A model generated the notes under the pieces. It worked only from the letters and a program-made list of their open reading frames with translations. It did no database searches and was not told the DNA's origin. A program made the translations under genes and the position numbers. 64,000 nucleotides of DNA from Odoribacter sp. (lineage in GTDB: Bacteria; Bacteroidota; Bacteroidia; Bacteroidales; Prolixibacteraceae): NCBI GenBank assembly GCA_013824715.1, contig PNOH01000008.1, forward strand, positions 62,001 to 126,000, given 5' to 3'. Shown one piece after another: positions 53,650 through 61,874 of the stretch (the stretch's first letter is position 1; every line of letters begins with the position of its first letter).

Positions 53650-54802
53650 TGCATTAAACTCCATTAATAAAGGAGAAATTGCTTTTTGTAAATTCATTTC
53701 TGCCAATGACGCAGGTAAAACGGGAGCACATCAAGAGGGTTTTTATATTCCCAAAAACTCATACTCTTTAGCTTTCGACAACCCAGGAGTAAAAGGAGAA
53801 AACAAAGAAAATTTTGTAAAAATAAGATGGCAGTCGGATTTTGAAACAACTAGTCGTTTTATTTATTACGGGAGTGGAACCAGAAACGAATACCGTTTAA
53901 CTCGGTTTGGAAAAGGATTTCCATTTCTCACAGAAAACAATGTCGGTGATTTATTAATTCTCATAAAAATAGCATCTGATTATTTTGAAGGATTTGTTTT
54001 GCAGTCAGATGAGGAATTTGAAGATTTTTTTGCATCTGTTGGAATTACCTCTCAGGAAACAAATCAGTTAATTCCCAAAAAAATTACCGTAACTGCTGAA
54101 GAAAAATTAATGAGTTGCTTTACTGCTTATTTAAAATCACTTACAACAGACTTTCCTTCGACCTTTGATTTGGCAAATAATTCAAGGAATTGCTACATCA
54201 AATCACATCAAATAACAGATGTGATAGTCAAAGACAATCCAGATAAGGAGCTTTTAAATTGGGTATTTTCAGAGTATCAGCTTTTCAAAATCATCGAAAA
54301 TGATCGATATAATGAAATAATTGGGACACCGTTCCCTAGCGTGGAAGAATTAGTTAACTGTGCAAATACAATTCTAAATCGCAGGAAAAGTCGTGCTGGA
54401 AAATCATTAGAACATCATCTGTCGGAAGTTTTCAGAATTTGTAATATTGCTTTTGAGTCACAAGGCAAAACTGAGGCTAACAAACAGCCAGACTTTATTT
54501 TTCCAAACATTGAATCTTATAGAAACATTCAATTTGATGATACCAAATTGATTTTTCTGGCATCTAAAACTACCTGTAAGGATCGTTGGAGACAAATCTT
54601 AAATGAAGCTGATCGCATAAAGGATAAGCACCTATTTACATTGCAGCAAGGTATTTCAAGCAACCAATTAAAAGAAATGTATGATTATGGAGTGCAATTA
54701 GTGGTACCTGCTCCGTATATAAAAAGCTTCCCCGAAAATTTCAAAGAGAGAATTTTATCACTTGATAAATTTATCTCATTGGTTAAATCAAAGCAGTCGT
54801 AG
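53630..54802 (+). CDS. EcoRII-like type IIE restriction endonuclease
   Basis: The 390-residue protein has the EcoRII N-terminal effector domain (FCKFISANDAGKTGAHQEGFYIPK, about 19-42) and the C-terminal PD-(D/E)XK domain. The catalytic pattern can be placed at E261 (SLEHHL), D288 (PDF), Y297, K313 and R319 (SKTTCKDRW). The spacing from D to Y, K and R (9, 25, 31) equals that of the residues reported for EcoRII. Type IIE enzymes need two sites to cut. The gene overlaps the methylase. It ends about 80 bp before the first eamA fragment. Confidence 0.9.
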   Translation: MNQIVNDALNSINKGEIAFCKFISANDAGKTGAHQEGFYIPKNSYSLAFDNPGVKGENKENFVKIRWQSDFETTSRFIYYGSGTRNEYRLTRFGKGFPFLTENNVGDLLILIKIASDYFEGFVLQSDEEFEDFFASVGITSQETNQLIPKKITVTAEEKLMSCFTAYLKSLTTDFPSTFDLANNSRNCYIKSHQITDVIVKDNPDKELLNWVFSEYQLFKIIENDRYNEIIGTPFPSVEELVNCANTILNRRKSRAGKSLEHHLSEVFRICNIAFESQGKTEANKQPDFIFPNIESYRNIQFDDTKLIFLASKTTCKDRWRQILNEADRIKDKHLFTLQQGISSNQLKEMYDYGVQLVVPAPYIKSFPENFKERILSLDKFISLVKSKQS

Positions 54803-54841
54803 TTTTTATGATTGGATTAAGAATGCAATTTGATATTCCTG

Positions 54842-54953
54842 CCTAAACTTTTCCATTTTCTTTCTCCCCTCAAATCTTACATCCATGATCTTGAAAAACC
54901 TCGGACTTCAGTTTAATATTTTATTGGTTCTGGCCTATATTTGGATCAGTTAA
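54842..54953 (+). pseudogene. eamA 5' fragment, copy 1
   Basis: Starting at the ATG at 54885 the frame reads MILKNLGLQFNILLVLAYIW, then IS and a stop. It is similar to the first 22 residues of the EamA gene at 57250, and 40 bp of upstream sequence also align. It is the most diverged of three fragments and lies between the restriction gene and the rhodanese-thioredoxin gene. Confidence 0.65.
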
Positions 54954-54960
54954 GTGATCC

Positions 54961-55674
54961 TTACAGAAATTTTTTAAGAACACCGGAAAGCTCATCGTAG
55001 CTGATGGTTCCGTTATGGCTCCATACTTTTTTGCCGTCTTTGAAAATCAGGAATCCCGGTACCGATTGCACCTGGTAAGCCGCGGTAATTTCTTTATTGG
55101 CTTCCACATCAACTTTTTCAACACGGGCTTTCCCTTTAAAATTGGCCGATACCTTGTCGAGTACCGGGTTCATCGCTTTGCAGGGCGCACACCACACCGC
55201 ATGAAAATCAACCAAAATCACTTTATTCTCCTTTAGCAGCTTGTCGAAACTTTGCCCGGTATAGGTAGTAGCGGTACTGGCCACAGTCTGGCTGCTTTGT
55301 TCAAGTGCAAAACCATGCTGGTACCAGTCCATAAGTCCCCGCTGCAGGTTGTAAATTTTCTTAAAACCATGCCCGCTCATATAGTTGGCAGCAACATAAC
55401 TGCGGCTTCCGGAGAGACAGTAAATTAAAATGGTTTTATCTTTTTGGAGCAAATTAATTTTCGAAACAAATGCGGGGTCGGAAATATCAATGGCAGTTGA
55501 GCCGGCAATGTGTCCTCTCGAATATTCCTGCGGAGTGCGCACATCGAGCAAAATGGCATCTTCAGAGGCTATCAGTTGCTTAAACTTAATGGCCTCCACA
55601 TGTTGAGGAGCCTGGGCATTTACATCCACAAAAACCATAATAAAAAGAAATAAGGTCAAAACTATTTTATTCAT
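54961..55674 (-). CDS. Secreted rhodanese-thioredoxin fusion
   Basis: The 237-residue protein has a signal peptide (1-20), a rhodanese domain with the active loop CLSGSRS (Cys86), and a thioredoxin domain with WCAPC (C162, C165) and VQSVPGFLIF. It could couple persulfide and disulfide chemistry in the periplasm. The gene runs against its neighbours and lies between two copies of the eamA 5' region (54885 and 55810), as EcsC lies between vsr copies. It is probably a guest at this locus. Confidence 0.88.
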   Translation of the reverse strand: MNKIVLTLFLFIMVFVDVNAQAPQHVEAIKFKQLIASEDAILLDVRTPQEYSRGHIAGSTAIDISDPAFVSKINLLQKDKTILIYCLSGSRSYVAANYMSGHGFKKIYNLQRGLMDWYQHGFALEQSSQTVASTATTYTGQSFDKLLKENKVILVDFHAVWCAPCKAMNPVLDKVSANFKGKARVEKVDVEANKEITAAYQVQSVPGFLIFKDGKKVWSHNGTISYDELSGVLKKFL

Positions 55675-55754
55675 ATTTATAAATCTATATACGTAAATAT
55701 AAAGGTGCGAAGATAGAAAAAGTTCATTTGATCAGTAAAAAAATAAAATACAAG

Positions 55755-55878
55755 GTTTCTCCGCTCACAATCTTTTCCACTATCTTTCCACCTTAAAACC
55801 TCACCATCCATGATCTGGAAAAACCGCGGATTTCAATTTACCATTCTTTTGGTACTCGCCTTTATCTGGGGCAGTTTG
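55755..55878 (+). pseudogene. eamA 5' fragment, copy 2
   Basis: From the ATG at 55810 it reads MIWKNRGFQFTILLVLAFIW then GS, as in the true gene but with TILLVL instead of AILLIL. About 55 bp of leader also align. It breaks off at residue 22, where the IS200-like element begins. Confidence 0.7.
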
Positions 55879-55885
55879 ATGAAAG

Positions 55886-56105
55886 TAATAAGGTAAATAA
55901 GGTTTGTGTGTGTGATTTATGCTTACTACTAAGGTGAAATCTGAAAATATAAGGTTTAAAATTCCTTTAACTATTCAACTTTGCCAGCTTACATTTCAAT
56001 CAAAAATACACCATCGTTGCTTTTGATTTCAATAAACCTTATTTTTATATTTTAAACCTTAGTAGGTTAAATATCAAACCATTCATCCACCTTATTTACT
56101 TTATT
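55886..56105. repeat. Imperfect long inverted repeat upstream of the transposase
   Basis: The left arm carries, in order, AATAAGGTAAATAAGGT, TACTAAGGT and ATATAAGGTTTA. The right arm carries ACCTTATTTACTTTATT, ACCTTAGTAGG and AAACCTTATTTTTATAT in mirror order. About 60 bp lie between the arms. It could be the hairpin recognised by the transposase or a structured leader RNA. Confidence 0.55.
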
Positions 56106-56108
56106 CGT

Positions 56109-56546
56109 ATGAAAATAGAATTCAACAATCTGTACACACATTTCGTTTTCACTACATATGGCCGGCAACCAGTAATTCCGGAGAAAAGCAGGATCAGAAT
56201 TGAAAAATATATTACTGGAATTGTTAACAGAAATTCATCGAAACTCTATGCCATTTATGTCAATCCTGAACATGTACACTTATTAATTTCAAAATCACCT
56301 GAATTATCGGAAGAAGAATTGGCATCAATCATTGCGGCCAGTTCGGAAAACTTCATTAATGAAAACAGGCTTACTTCGGTGCCATTCAAATGGCAACAAT
56401 CGGCTTCAGCATTTTCTGTTTCGAAATCCGACGTTGACCGAATCTGCAAATACATTTTGAATCAACCACAACATCACCGGAAAATAAGTTTTGCCGAGGA
56501 ATATGAACAGTTCCTGAAACATTATCAGGAAACTTTGAAAAAATAA
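56109..56546 (+). CDS. IS200-like / REP-associated Y1 transposase
   Basis: The 145-residue product is a Y1 (HUH) transposase: FNNLYTHFVFTTYGRQPVI at the start, the HUH motif in NPEHVHLLIS, and the catalytic Tyr helix ICKYILNQPQHHRKISFAEEY. It cuts and joins single-stranded DNA at hairpins. All key residues are present, so it may be active. A second copy with an internal deletion follows at 56964. IS200-like enzymes of this sort are also tied to REP elements, which occur in this window at other places. Confidence 0.9.
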   Translation: MKIEFNNLYTHFVFTTYGRQPVIPEKSRIRIEKYITGIVNRNSSKLYAIYVNPEHVHLLISKSPELSEEELASIIAASSENFINENRLTSVPFKWQQSASAFSVSKSDVDRICKYILNQPQHHRKISFAEEYEQFLKHYQETLKK

Positions 56547-56603
56547 GTTAAATATGGTTGTTTCTTAATATATACCTGTTGCTACTAAGATTTGATTTTC
56601 GGA

Positions 56604-56733
56604 GATAAGGTTTTTTCCCGCCCAATCTTTTCCACTATCTTTCGCCCTAAAACCTCACCATCCATGATCTGGAAAAACCGCGGATTTCAATTTACCATTC
56701 TTTTGGTACTCGCCTTTATCTGGGGCAGTTTGG
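56604..56733 (+). pseudogene. eamA 5' fragment, copy 3
   Basis: The ATG is at 56664. Its leader is identical to that of the intact gene at 57250, but the coding part (TILLVL version) is like copy 2. So the fragment is a hybrid of the two types. It ends at residue 22 before the second IS200-like copy. Confidence 0.7.
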
Positions 56734-56963
56734 CAAAAGGATTAAGGTAAATAAGGTTTTTTTTGCGTGATTTATGCTTACTACTAAGGTGAAATCTGAA
56801 AATATAAGGTTTAAAATTCCTTTAACTATTCAACTTTGCCAGCTTACATTTCAATCAAAAATACAACATCGTTGCTTTTGGTTTCAATAAACCTTATTTT
56901 TATATTTTAAACCTTAGTAGGTTAAATATCAAACCATTCATCCACCTTATTTACTTTATTCGT

Positions 56964-57194
56964 ATGAAAATAGAATTCAACAATCTGTACACACATTTCG
57001 TTTTCACTACATATGGCCGGCAACCAGTAATTCCGGAGAAAAGCAGGATCAGAATTGAAAAATATATTACTGGAATTGTTAACAGAAATTCATCGAAACT
57101 CTATGCCATTTATGTCAATCCTGAACATGTACACTTATTAATTTCAAAATCACCTGAATACCTGTTGCTACTAAGATTTGATTTTCGGAGATAA
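56964..57194 (+). pseudogene. IS200-like transposase, internally deleted copy
   Basis: Identical to the first 64 residues of the intact transposase, then broken: 269 bp (56305-56573 of the first copy) are missing, joined at an AT shared by both sides. The frame shifts and stops after ten residues. The catalytic Tyr helix is lost, so the copy cannot act alone. The upstream inverted repeat is kept. Confidence 0.85.
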
Positions 57195-57221
57195 GGTTTT
57201 TTCCCGCCCAATCTTTTCCAC

Positions 57222-57230
57222 TATCTTTCG
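57222..57230 (+). promoter_or_regulatory. Candidate -7 box of eamA
   Basis: TATCTTTCG resembles the Bacteroidota -7 consensus TANNTTTG and lies 20 bp before the ATG. It is present in all recent copies of the eamA 5' region (55 and 56 kb). Confidence 0.35.
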
Positions 57231-57249
57231 CCCTAAAACCTCACCATCC

Positions 57250-58140
57250 ATGATCTGGAAAAACCGCGGATTTCAATTTGCAATTTTGTTGATTCTGGCC
57301 TTTATCTGGGGCAGTTCGTTTATCCTGATGAAAATCGGGCTAAAGAGTTTCAGCCCTGAACAGGCGGGCGCTTTGCGTATTGTGATGGCTTCCCTGGTGC
57401 TTCTGCCTGTTTCCGTTGGTCAATTGAAAAACCTCAAACTGAAAGATTTGAAAAGCCTGCTGATAGCTGGTTTTATCGGCAGTTTTTTCCCGGCCTTCCT
57501 TTTTATGAAAGCCGAAACGCAAATTGATAGTTCGCTGGCCGGAATGTTGAATTCACTCACCCCGGTTTTTACACTGATTGTAGGATTAATCTTCCATAAA
57601 ACGGGCTTCCGCTGGTTGCAGGCGGCAGGCCTGATGCTGGGCCTGGCAGGCGCCACCGGACTGATCCTTGCCGGTGATGGATTTCATTTGGGAACCATCA
57701 ACAGTTATGCTTTTTTCATTGTGCTGGCTACCTGTTTTTATGCCATCAGCATCAACCAAATCAAAGCTAAACTATCGCACTTAACGGGAGTTCAGGTAAC
57801 TTCGCTGTCTTTCCTGTTTATCGGCCCGGTGGCGCTCATTTATTTGCTTACCACCAATTTTGATCCGGTGATGGCCAATCCGGGCTGGCCGTTGCATTTA
57901 CTCGCACTGGCCACACTCGGAATTGTCGGAACTGCTCTGGCTATGCTGCTTATGAACAGCCTGATCAGGCACTCCTCGGCAGTCGCGGCATCATCGGTTA
58001 CCTATATTATTCCTGTTTTTGCCATTCTGTGGGGAGTGTTCGATGGCGAAAAAGTGACCTTGCTGCACCTGGCCTGCATGGGTCTCATTCTGTCGGGTGT
58101 TTACCTCATCAGCCGGAAAACGCAAAAGAAAGTTGCTTGA
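57250..58140 (+). CDS. EamA-family (DMT) transporter
   Basis: The 296-residue protein has ten predicted membrane helices in two EamA repeats: ILLILAFIWGSSFILMKIGLKSFSP starts the first, and the second begins near residue 150. AAASSVTYIIPVFAILWG and GLILSGVYLISRK close it. Such proteins export small metabolites or amino acids; the substrate is unknown. I choose the ATG at 57250, as an earlier start would lie in the mobile-element remnant. Three truncated copies of its 5' end lie upstream. Confidence 0.9.
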   Translation: MIWKNRGFQFAILLILAFIWGSSFILMKIGLKSFSPEQAGALRIVMASLVLLPVSVGQLKNLKLKDLKSLLIAGFIGSFFPAFLFMKAETQIDSSLAGMLNSLTPVFTLIVGLIFHKTGFRWLQAAGLMLGLAGATGLILAGDGFHLGTINSYAFFIVLATCFYAISINQIKAKLSHLTGVQVTSLSFLFIGPVALIYLLTTNFDPVMANPGWPLHLLALATLGIVGTALAMLLMNSLIRHSSAVAASSVTYIIPVFAILWGVFDGEKVTLLHLACMGLILSGVYLISRKTQKKVA

Positions 58141-58366
58141 GATTTGATTTGAGTATTGAATTGTTTATTCCTGTTTTTCCGTTTCACCTGCAAAATTTAC
58201 ATCAATCCTGACAGTAAAAAATTGCATCCCTAAATCAGGAACGCGCAGGCTCCTCTCTCCATTTGAATCAATTAACCCGGATTGGGCATTGATGTGTAGC
58301 CGGGTGACGCCCAAAGATCGTTACAGATCAGAATGCCAAACCGGAATCCCTGCCAGTCAAAGGTCT

Positions 58367-58576
58367 TTAATTCTCCCTCAGCATATTCAACTGAATACCG
58401 GCAATGATCTGCTCCTGATTACTTTTTACATCATTGGTCACATTCATTTGCAACCCGGATAATATAATTGGTGACGATCCTTCTTTAACCTGGGCAGCCA
58501 ACTGCTTCATAGTTAAAGGGGCAAAAAGGATAAAAGCAATAAAAAATGACTTTATGGAAAATATTGAATGTTTCAT
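58367..58576 (-). CDS. Short secreted hypothetical protein
   Basis: The 69-residue product has a likely signal peptide (about 1-28, ending LAAQ) and a short mature part, SGLQMNVTNDVKSNQEQIIAGIQLN. The gap to eamA (58141-58366) shows no clear gene. Short secreted products like this may be remnants of longer genes. Confidence 0.45.
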   Translation of the reverse strand: MKHSIFSIKSFFIAFILFAPLTMKQLAAQVKEGSSPIILSGLQMNVTNDVKSNQEQIIAGIQLNMLREN

Positions 58577-58831
58577 TGGTTTTGTATTAGTACTGCTTTA
58601 TTAAATCCGGTTAGTCAGGATAATAAGAATTCAAACCTAACAAAAATACGAAACATACCAAAAACCAACACAAACAAACAGCTTATTCCGTTGTTTTAAA
58701 TTCTGATTTGATTGTAAAGAACCTTGAAGCTACCAAAATAAAATCAGACGATAACAATAAGGACTTATCAATTTTGAAACAGAACCAAAATTATACCCTG
58801 ACGTAAAAAGTGAAAACCTAAAGATTTCCTG
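58577..58831. other. Intergenic stretch without recognised content
   Basis: The stretch is AT-rich and lies between two divergent genes. I see no repeat family, palindrome or reading frame here; it probably holds the two promoters. Confidence 0.4.
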
Positions 58832-60112
58832 ATGAAGATCATATTTACCCTTTGTTTTTTAGCGATAGCCGCTATAATCATGTTTCTGGGAAATAAACAA
58901 ATCAAGATTTCTTTGTTTCAGATTCAAAACCGGAAAACGTCATTTTTTAAAACCAGTTTTTACAGTTCACTGATTTTATCACTGTTCTTTATCCAGTATT
59001 GTCTGCTGACTCAAACGTCTTTCCCTTATCTGATACTGCTTTTATTGATAGCGGCCACGATTTTGGGATTTTTAATCAACGAAATTGTAGGATCAATTGC
59101 CGGGGTATCAGTAAAGGAAACACGGCACAAAGTAAATGTGATGTACACCGCCATGGCATTTGAACAATCAATGGACCAACCATCCAAGATTTGGATCATG
59201 TTATTTGCTTCCTTTTTTCTATTCGGCAGTTGGATCGCCGCTTTATGGTCATTTTGGACAAATCCGTTGGGCGATCCGGAGGTGTATGTTTGGGTTGCTA
59301 TATTTATCTTCATTACTCCGCAGATTACCGGTATAATAGCCAATTTAAACACCTTAACTCCTATTGTTGCTTCTGAATTTATCGACGATGATTTACGAAA
59401 TCTGAGCTTATCTTCTAATTTCTCTACCATTCTTTCCTCGACTATTTATTTCATATTTCCACTTTTCGTCCTTAAAAATGCGTCTTCCGAAACATTCAAC
59501 TGGCTGCCACCCTATTGGGTTATTATACTGATCCCTCTCGCTTCATTTGTTTTCTTCGGAATAATTCCCTTTTTCATTGGGGTCTATAAATTCAAAAATC
59601 AGAAGAAATATTTTTTGGAATGGCAGCAAAATTGGATTCAGGAGTTCAAAAACTCCATCCTGATTTCAGCGGAAGAGAAAAAATCATCCCTGATTCATGA
59701 ACTGGATAATGAAATTAAAACCCGAATCTCAGAAAATAAAATGTACAAGTTTTTAAAAGATCTCAAAATTGACTCCTCAGAAGTAAAATCAGGTCAGACA
59801 CACGCAGAGCAGGTAATCCGAATATTGAACAACAACAAAGACGCCATCACAAAATGGGATCTGCAACTTTCTTTCATTCAGAGGTTAAAAGAAATCGAAC
59901 AGAACATCGGCAATGCAAAAGATAACGAAGAATTAAAAAGTCATTTCGAGGATCGATTAGATGAGATTAAAACTGACCTCGAAAATTTAGAAAAGAATAA
60001 AAATAAAATGGCCGGTATTTTAACTGCACTTATTACAGGATTACTCGGAATGCTTATAAAAACCTACCAAGCGGATTTATTGACACTTTTAGAAAGATTC
60101 AGACCACAATGA
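58832..60112 (+). CDS. Membrane protein with C-terminal coiled coil
   Basis: The 426-residue product has helices at about 1-18, 42-60, 66-90, 120-140, 150-172, 195-215 and 225-250. A cytoplasmic helical part follows (LIHELDNEIKTRISENKMY, LKEIEQNIGNAKDNEELKSHFEDRLDEIKTDLENLEKNKNK). A last hydrophobic segment AGILTALITGLLGMLIKTY comes near the end. The heptad pattern suggests a coiled coil. I do not recognise a family. Confidence 0.7.
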   Translation: MKIIFTLCFLAIAAIIMFLGNKQIKISLFQIQNRKTSFFKTSFYSSLILSLFFIQYCLLTQTSFPYLILLLLIAATILGFLINEIVGSIAGVSVKETRHKVNVMYTAMAFEQSMDQPSKIWIMLFASFFLFGSWIAALWSFWTNPLGDPEVYVWVAIFIFITPQITGIIANLNTLTPIVASEFIDDDLRNLSLSSNFSTILSSTIYFIFPLFVLKNASSETFNWLPPYWVIILIPLASFVFFGIIPFFIGVYKFKNQKKYFLEWQQNWIQEFKNSILISAEEKKSSLIHELDNEIKTRISENKMYKFLKDLKIDSSEVKSGQTHAEQVIRILNNNKDAITKWDLQLSFIQRLKEIEQNIGNAKDNEELKSHFEDRLDEIKTDLENLEKNKNKMAGILTALITGLLGMLIKTYQADLLTLLERFRPQ

Positions 60113-60156
60113 TTTAAGAATATTGTTGAAACTATTCTAATTTCATAAATTTGGGT

Positions 60157-60447
60157 ATGAAAGGATTTCTCTATATTTTACTTTGTGCCGAAGGAAGTTT
60201 TTACACCGGAAGCACCAATGATTTGGAAAGACGGCTTGAAGAACACCAGAATGGTGAAGGTGCAAACCATACCCGCAAGCGACTACCAGTTGAATTGGTT
60301 TATACTGAAGAGTTTGACCGGATTGATGAAGCCTATTACCGTGAAAGACAAATCCATGGCTGGAGCCGTGAAAAAAAAATTGTGCTGATTGAAGGACGAA
60401 ATGAGGATCTACCGGGGTTGGCGAAAAGGAAGAAAAAAAAGCGATAG
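60157..60447 (+). CDS. GIY-YIG nuclease-domain protein
   Basis: The 96-residue product (ATG at 60157) is a UvrC-type GIY-YIG domain: FLYILLCAEGSFYTGSTNDLERRLEEHQNG, ARG-like KRLPVELVYTEEF and YYRERQIHGWSREKKIVLI. It ends in a Lys/Arg-rich tail. Such stand-alone genes are common in Bacteroidota with unknown role. Four palindromic repeats follow directly (60454-60755). Confidence 0.88.
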   Translation: MKGFLYILLCAEGSFYTGSTNDLERRLEEHQNGEGANHTRKRLPVELVYTEEFDRIDEAYYRERQIHGWSREKKIVLIEGRNEDLPGLAKRKKKKR

Positions 60448-60453
60448 TGAAAA

Positions 60454-60755
60454 TGCTCCCTTCGATACGCTTTCCTTCGACTGCTTCGCGCTCAGGAAAC
60501 ACGCTACTCAGGGAGCGTAGCTAGGAGGGGTATTTATAGCTATGAAATAATACCGCTGATTTACCCGCTGCCTGAGCCGCGCAGCGAGTCGAAGGCAGTT
60601 CCTTGATCAAAGCTCCCTTCGATACGCTCCGCTACTCAGGGAGCGACGCTTCGAATAACGCAATCGGTTCGCAAAAGCCCCAAAATACAAACGCTCAAAA
60701 AAGCAAATCCGATCGTATATCCGCTGCCTGAGCAGTGCAACGTGTCGAAGGCAGT
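60454..60755. repeat. Four alternating palindromic elements beside the GIY-YIG gene
   Basis: Type A (CTCCCTTCGATACGC...CTCAGGGAG) is at 60456-60512 and 60613-60643. Type B (CTGCCTGAGC...GTCGAAGGCAG) is at 60568-60598 and 60724-60754. Type B is type A's layout in the opposite direction with two base changes. The alternation A-B-A-B recalls BIME units. There is no other gene in the 370-bp gap. Confidence 0.65.
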
Positions 60756-60819
60756 TCTCCCCTACTCCTGTTCATAACTTTTTGAATACAAAAACCTTGC
60801 GGGTATCCAGTCAACAATT

Positions 60820-61587
60820 TTAAGAAATATTAAACAAGCTAAAATATTTTGGTTTGAGAACAATTGAGTCATTTTCAATTGTAAAAAATCCCTTGTGAAA
60901 TGCATTTATTATTGGATAGATTTCATAATTCCTTCGACTGGAATTTCTCATTTTATCTTGTGAATAATGAGAAAAAGGAATTGAAAAAGACTTGTAGGCT
61001 TTGAAAATTTCTGTTAACTGTTTTATCCTTCCAACTGTCATATTCAAGTCCCCGATACTTTCATCTTTCCATTTCTTCCATTCAATAATATTTTCAAAAT
61101 TTCTACGCCCACCAATAGAATCTATATTTGATTGTTCTACCAAATTTGGTATGATATTTCTAGATTGATCAATAACAGGAATATCCGTTTGATCAGCAGA
61201 TAATAAAGTATTTCTATCTACGAATAAGGGATCAGATAAAAATCGAGATTCTGTAATTTCAATGAATGTAATTCCCCAAGAAGATAATCTCTCTTTCCTT
61301 TCCGACGGGATATTATTTGCAATGATCATTACATCAATAAATTCCGTAGGGTTGTTTTGTTTGTATTCATCACGGTAATCTTGAATTTTGTATGTATGGT
61401 TTCTGTCTAACGTCCCTTTTTGAATTTCAACAAGTAGCTTGCTTTTATAGCGATCTTCGAAAAGTAAATCAAAAATATACTTCCCAATACGGTATTGACG
61501 TGCCACTAACTTTAATCCATCTTCATTGATGTATCTTTTAGGACTTAATACTATAAGATCCTCCATATCTCTTTCTGTTAATCTCAT
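60820..61587 (-). CDS. NucS-like PD-(D/E)XK nuclease-domain protein
   Basis: The 255-residue product starts with MRLTERDMEDLIVLSPKRY, then GKYIFDLLFEDRYKSKLLVEIQKGTLDRNHTYKIQDYRDEY. This is the pattern of the DUF91/NucS C-terminal nuclease fold (D-x-LF...EIQKG). The EIQKG motif gives the catalytic Glu and Lys. The second half has no known motif. It could act in DNA repair or defence. It is a single gene; no partner is next to it. Confidence 0.75.
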   Translation of the reverse strand: MRLTERDMEDLIVLSPKRYINEDGLKLVARQYRIGKYIFDLLFEDRYKSKLLVEIQKGTLDRNHTYKIQDYRDEYKQNNPTEFIDVMIIANNIPSERKERLSSWGITFIEITESRFLSDPLFVDRNTLLSADQTDIPVIDQSRNIIPNLVEQSNIDSIGGRRNFENIIEWKKWKDESIGDLNMTVGRIKQLTEIFKAYKSFSIPFSHYSQDKMRNSSRRNYEIYPIINAFHKGFFTIENDSIVLKPKYFSLFNIS

Positions 61588-61682
61588 GGAATCAGTATTT
61601 TGTTATAAATCAATACGGTAAAAAAAAAGTTTGCCAGCTACCTTTGAAGTTGCAGCAAAACAATGGTAACAAAGAGTAAAAA

Positions 61683-61698
61683 TACAAAAATTAGTAGA
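61683..61698. repeat. 16-bp direct repeat, left copy
   Basis: TACAAAAATTAGTAGA occurs here and, identical, at 62463-62478. The two copies flank the lipoprotein gene at 61875. The rest of 61588-61874 shows no gene. Confidence 0.45.
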
Positions 61699-61874
61699 CT
61701 GTTCTGATGCTTCCTTTCGTCATCGTGTCGAAAGTTTTTGTCAAATTTTTAAATATTCTTTCTATAGCTGTTCCCACCGCCAACCGTATTGGTTTGGCGA
61801 GTAGATAACAGAATTAGTGTTGCTTGCAAGTAGAATGCAAGCTGTTTACATAGCTTTTTCATGGCCGGACGTTT

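Larger units (their letters stand above)
55879..56608 (+). mobile_element. IS200-like element, full copy
   Basis: The element starts after the eamA fragment with AAGTAATAAGGTAAATAAGG and ends near GGAGATAAGG. It carries a long imperfect inverted repeat and one Y1 transposase gene. The ends are inferred from comparison with the second copy; no target duplication is expected for this family. The offset to the second copy is 855 bp. Confidence 0.6.

Noticed and set aside
58141-58366. A tRNA or small RNA in the gap after eamA
   Set aside because: The GC-rich part around 58290 does not fold as a cloverleaf and has no consensus tRNA arms.
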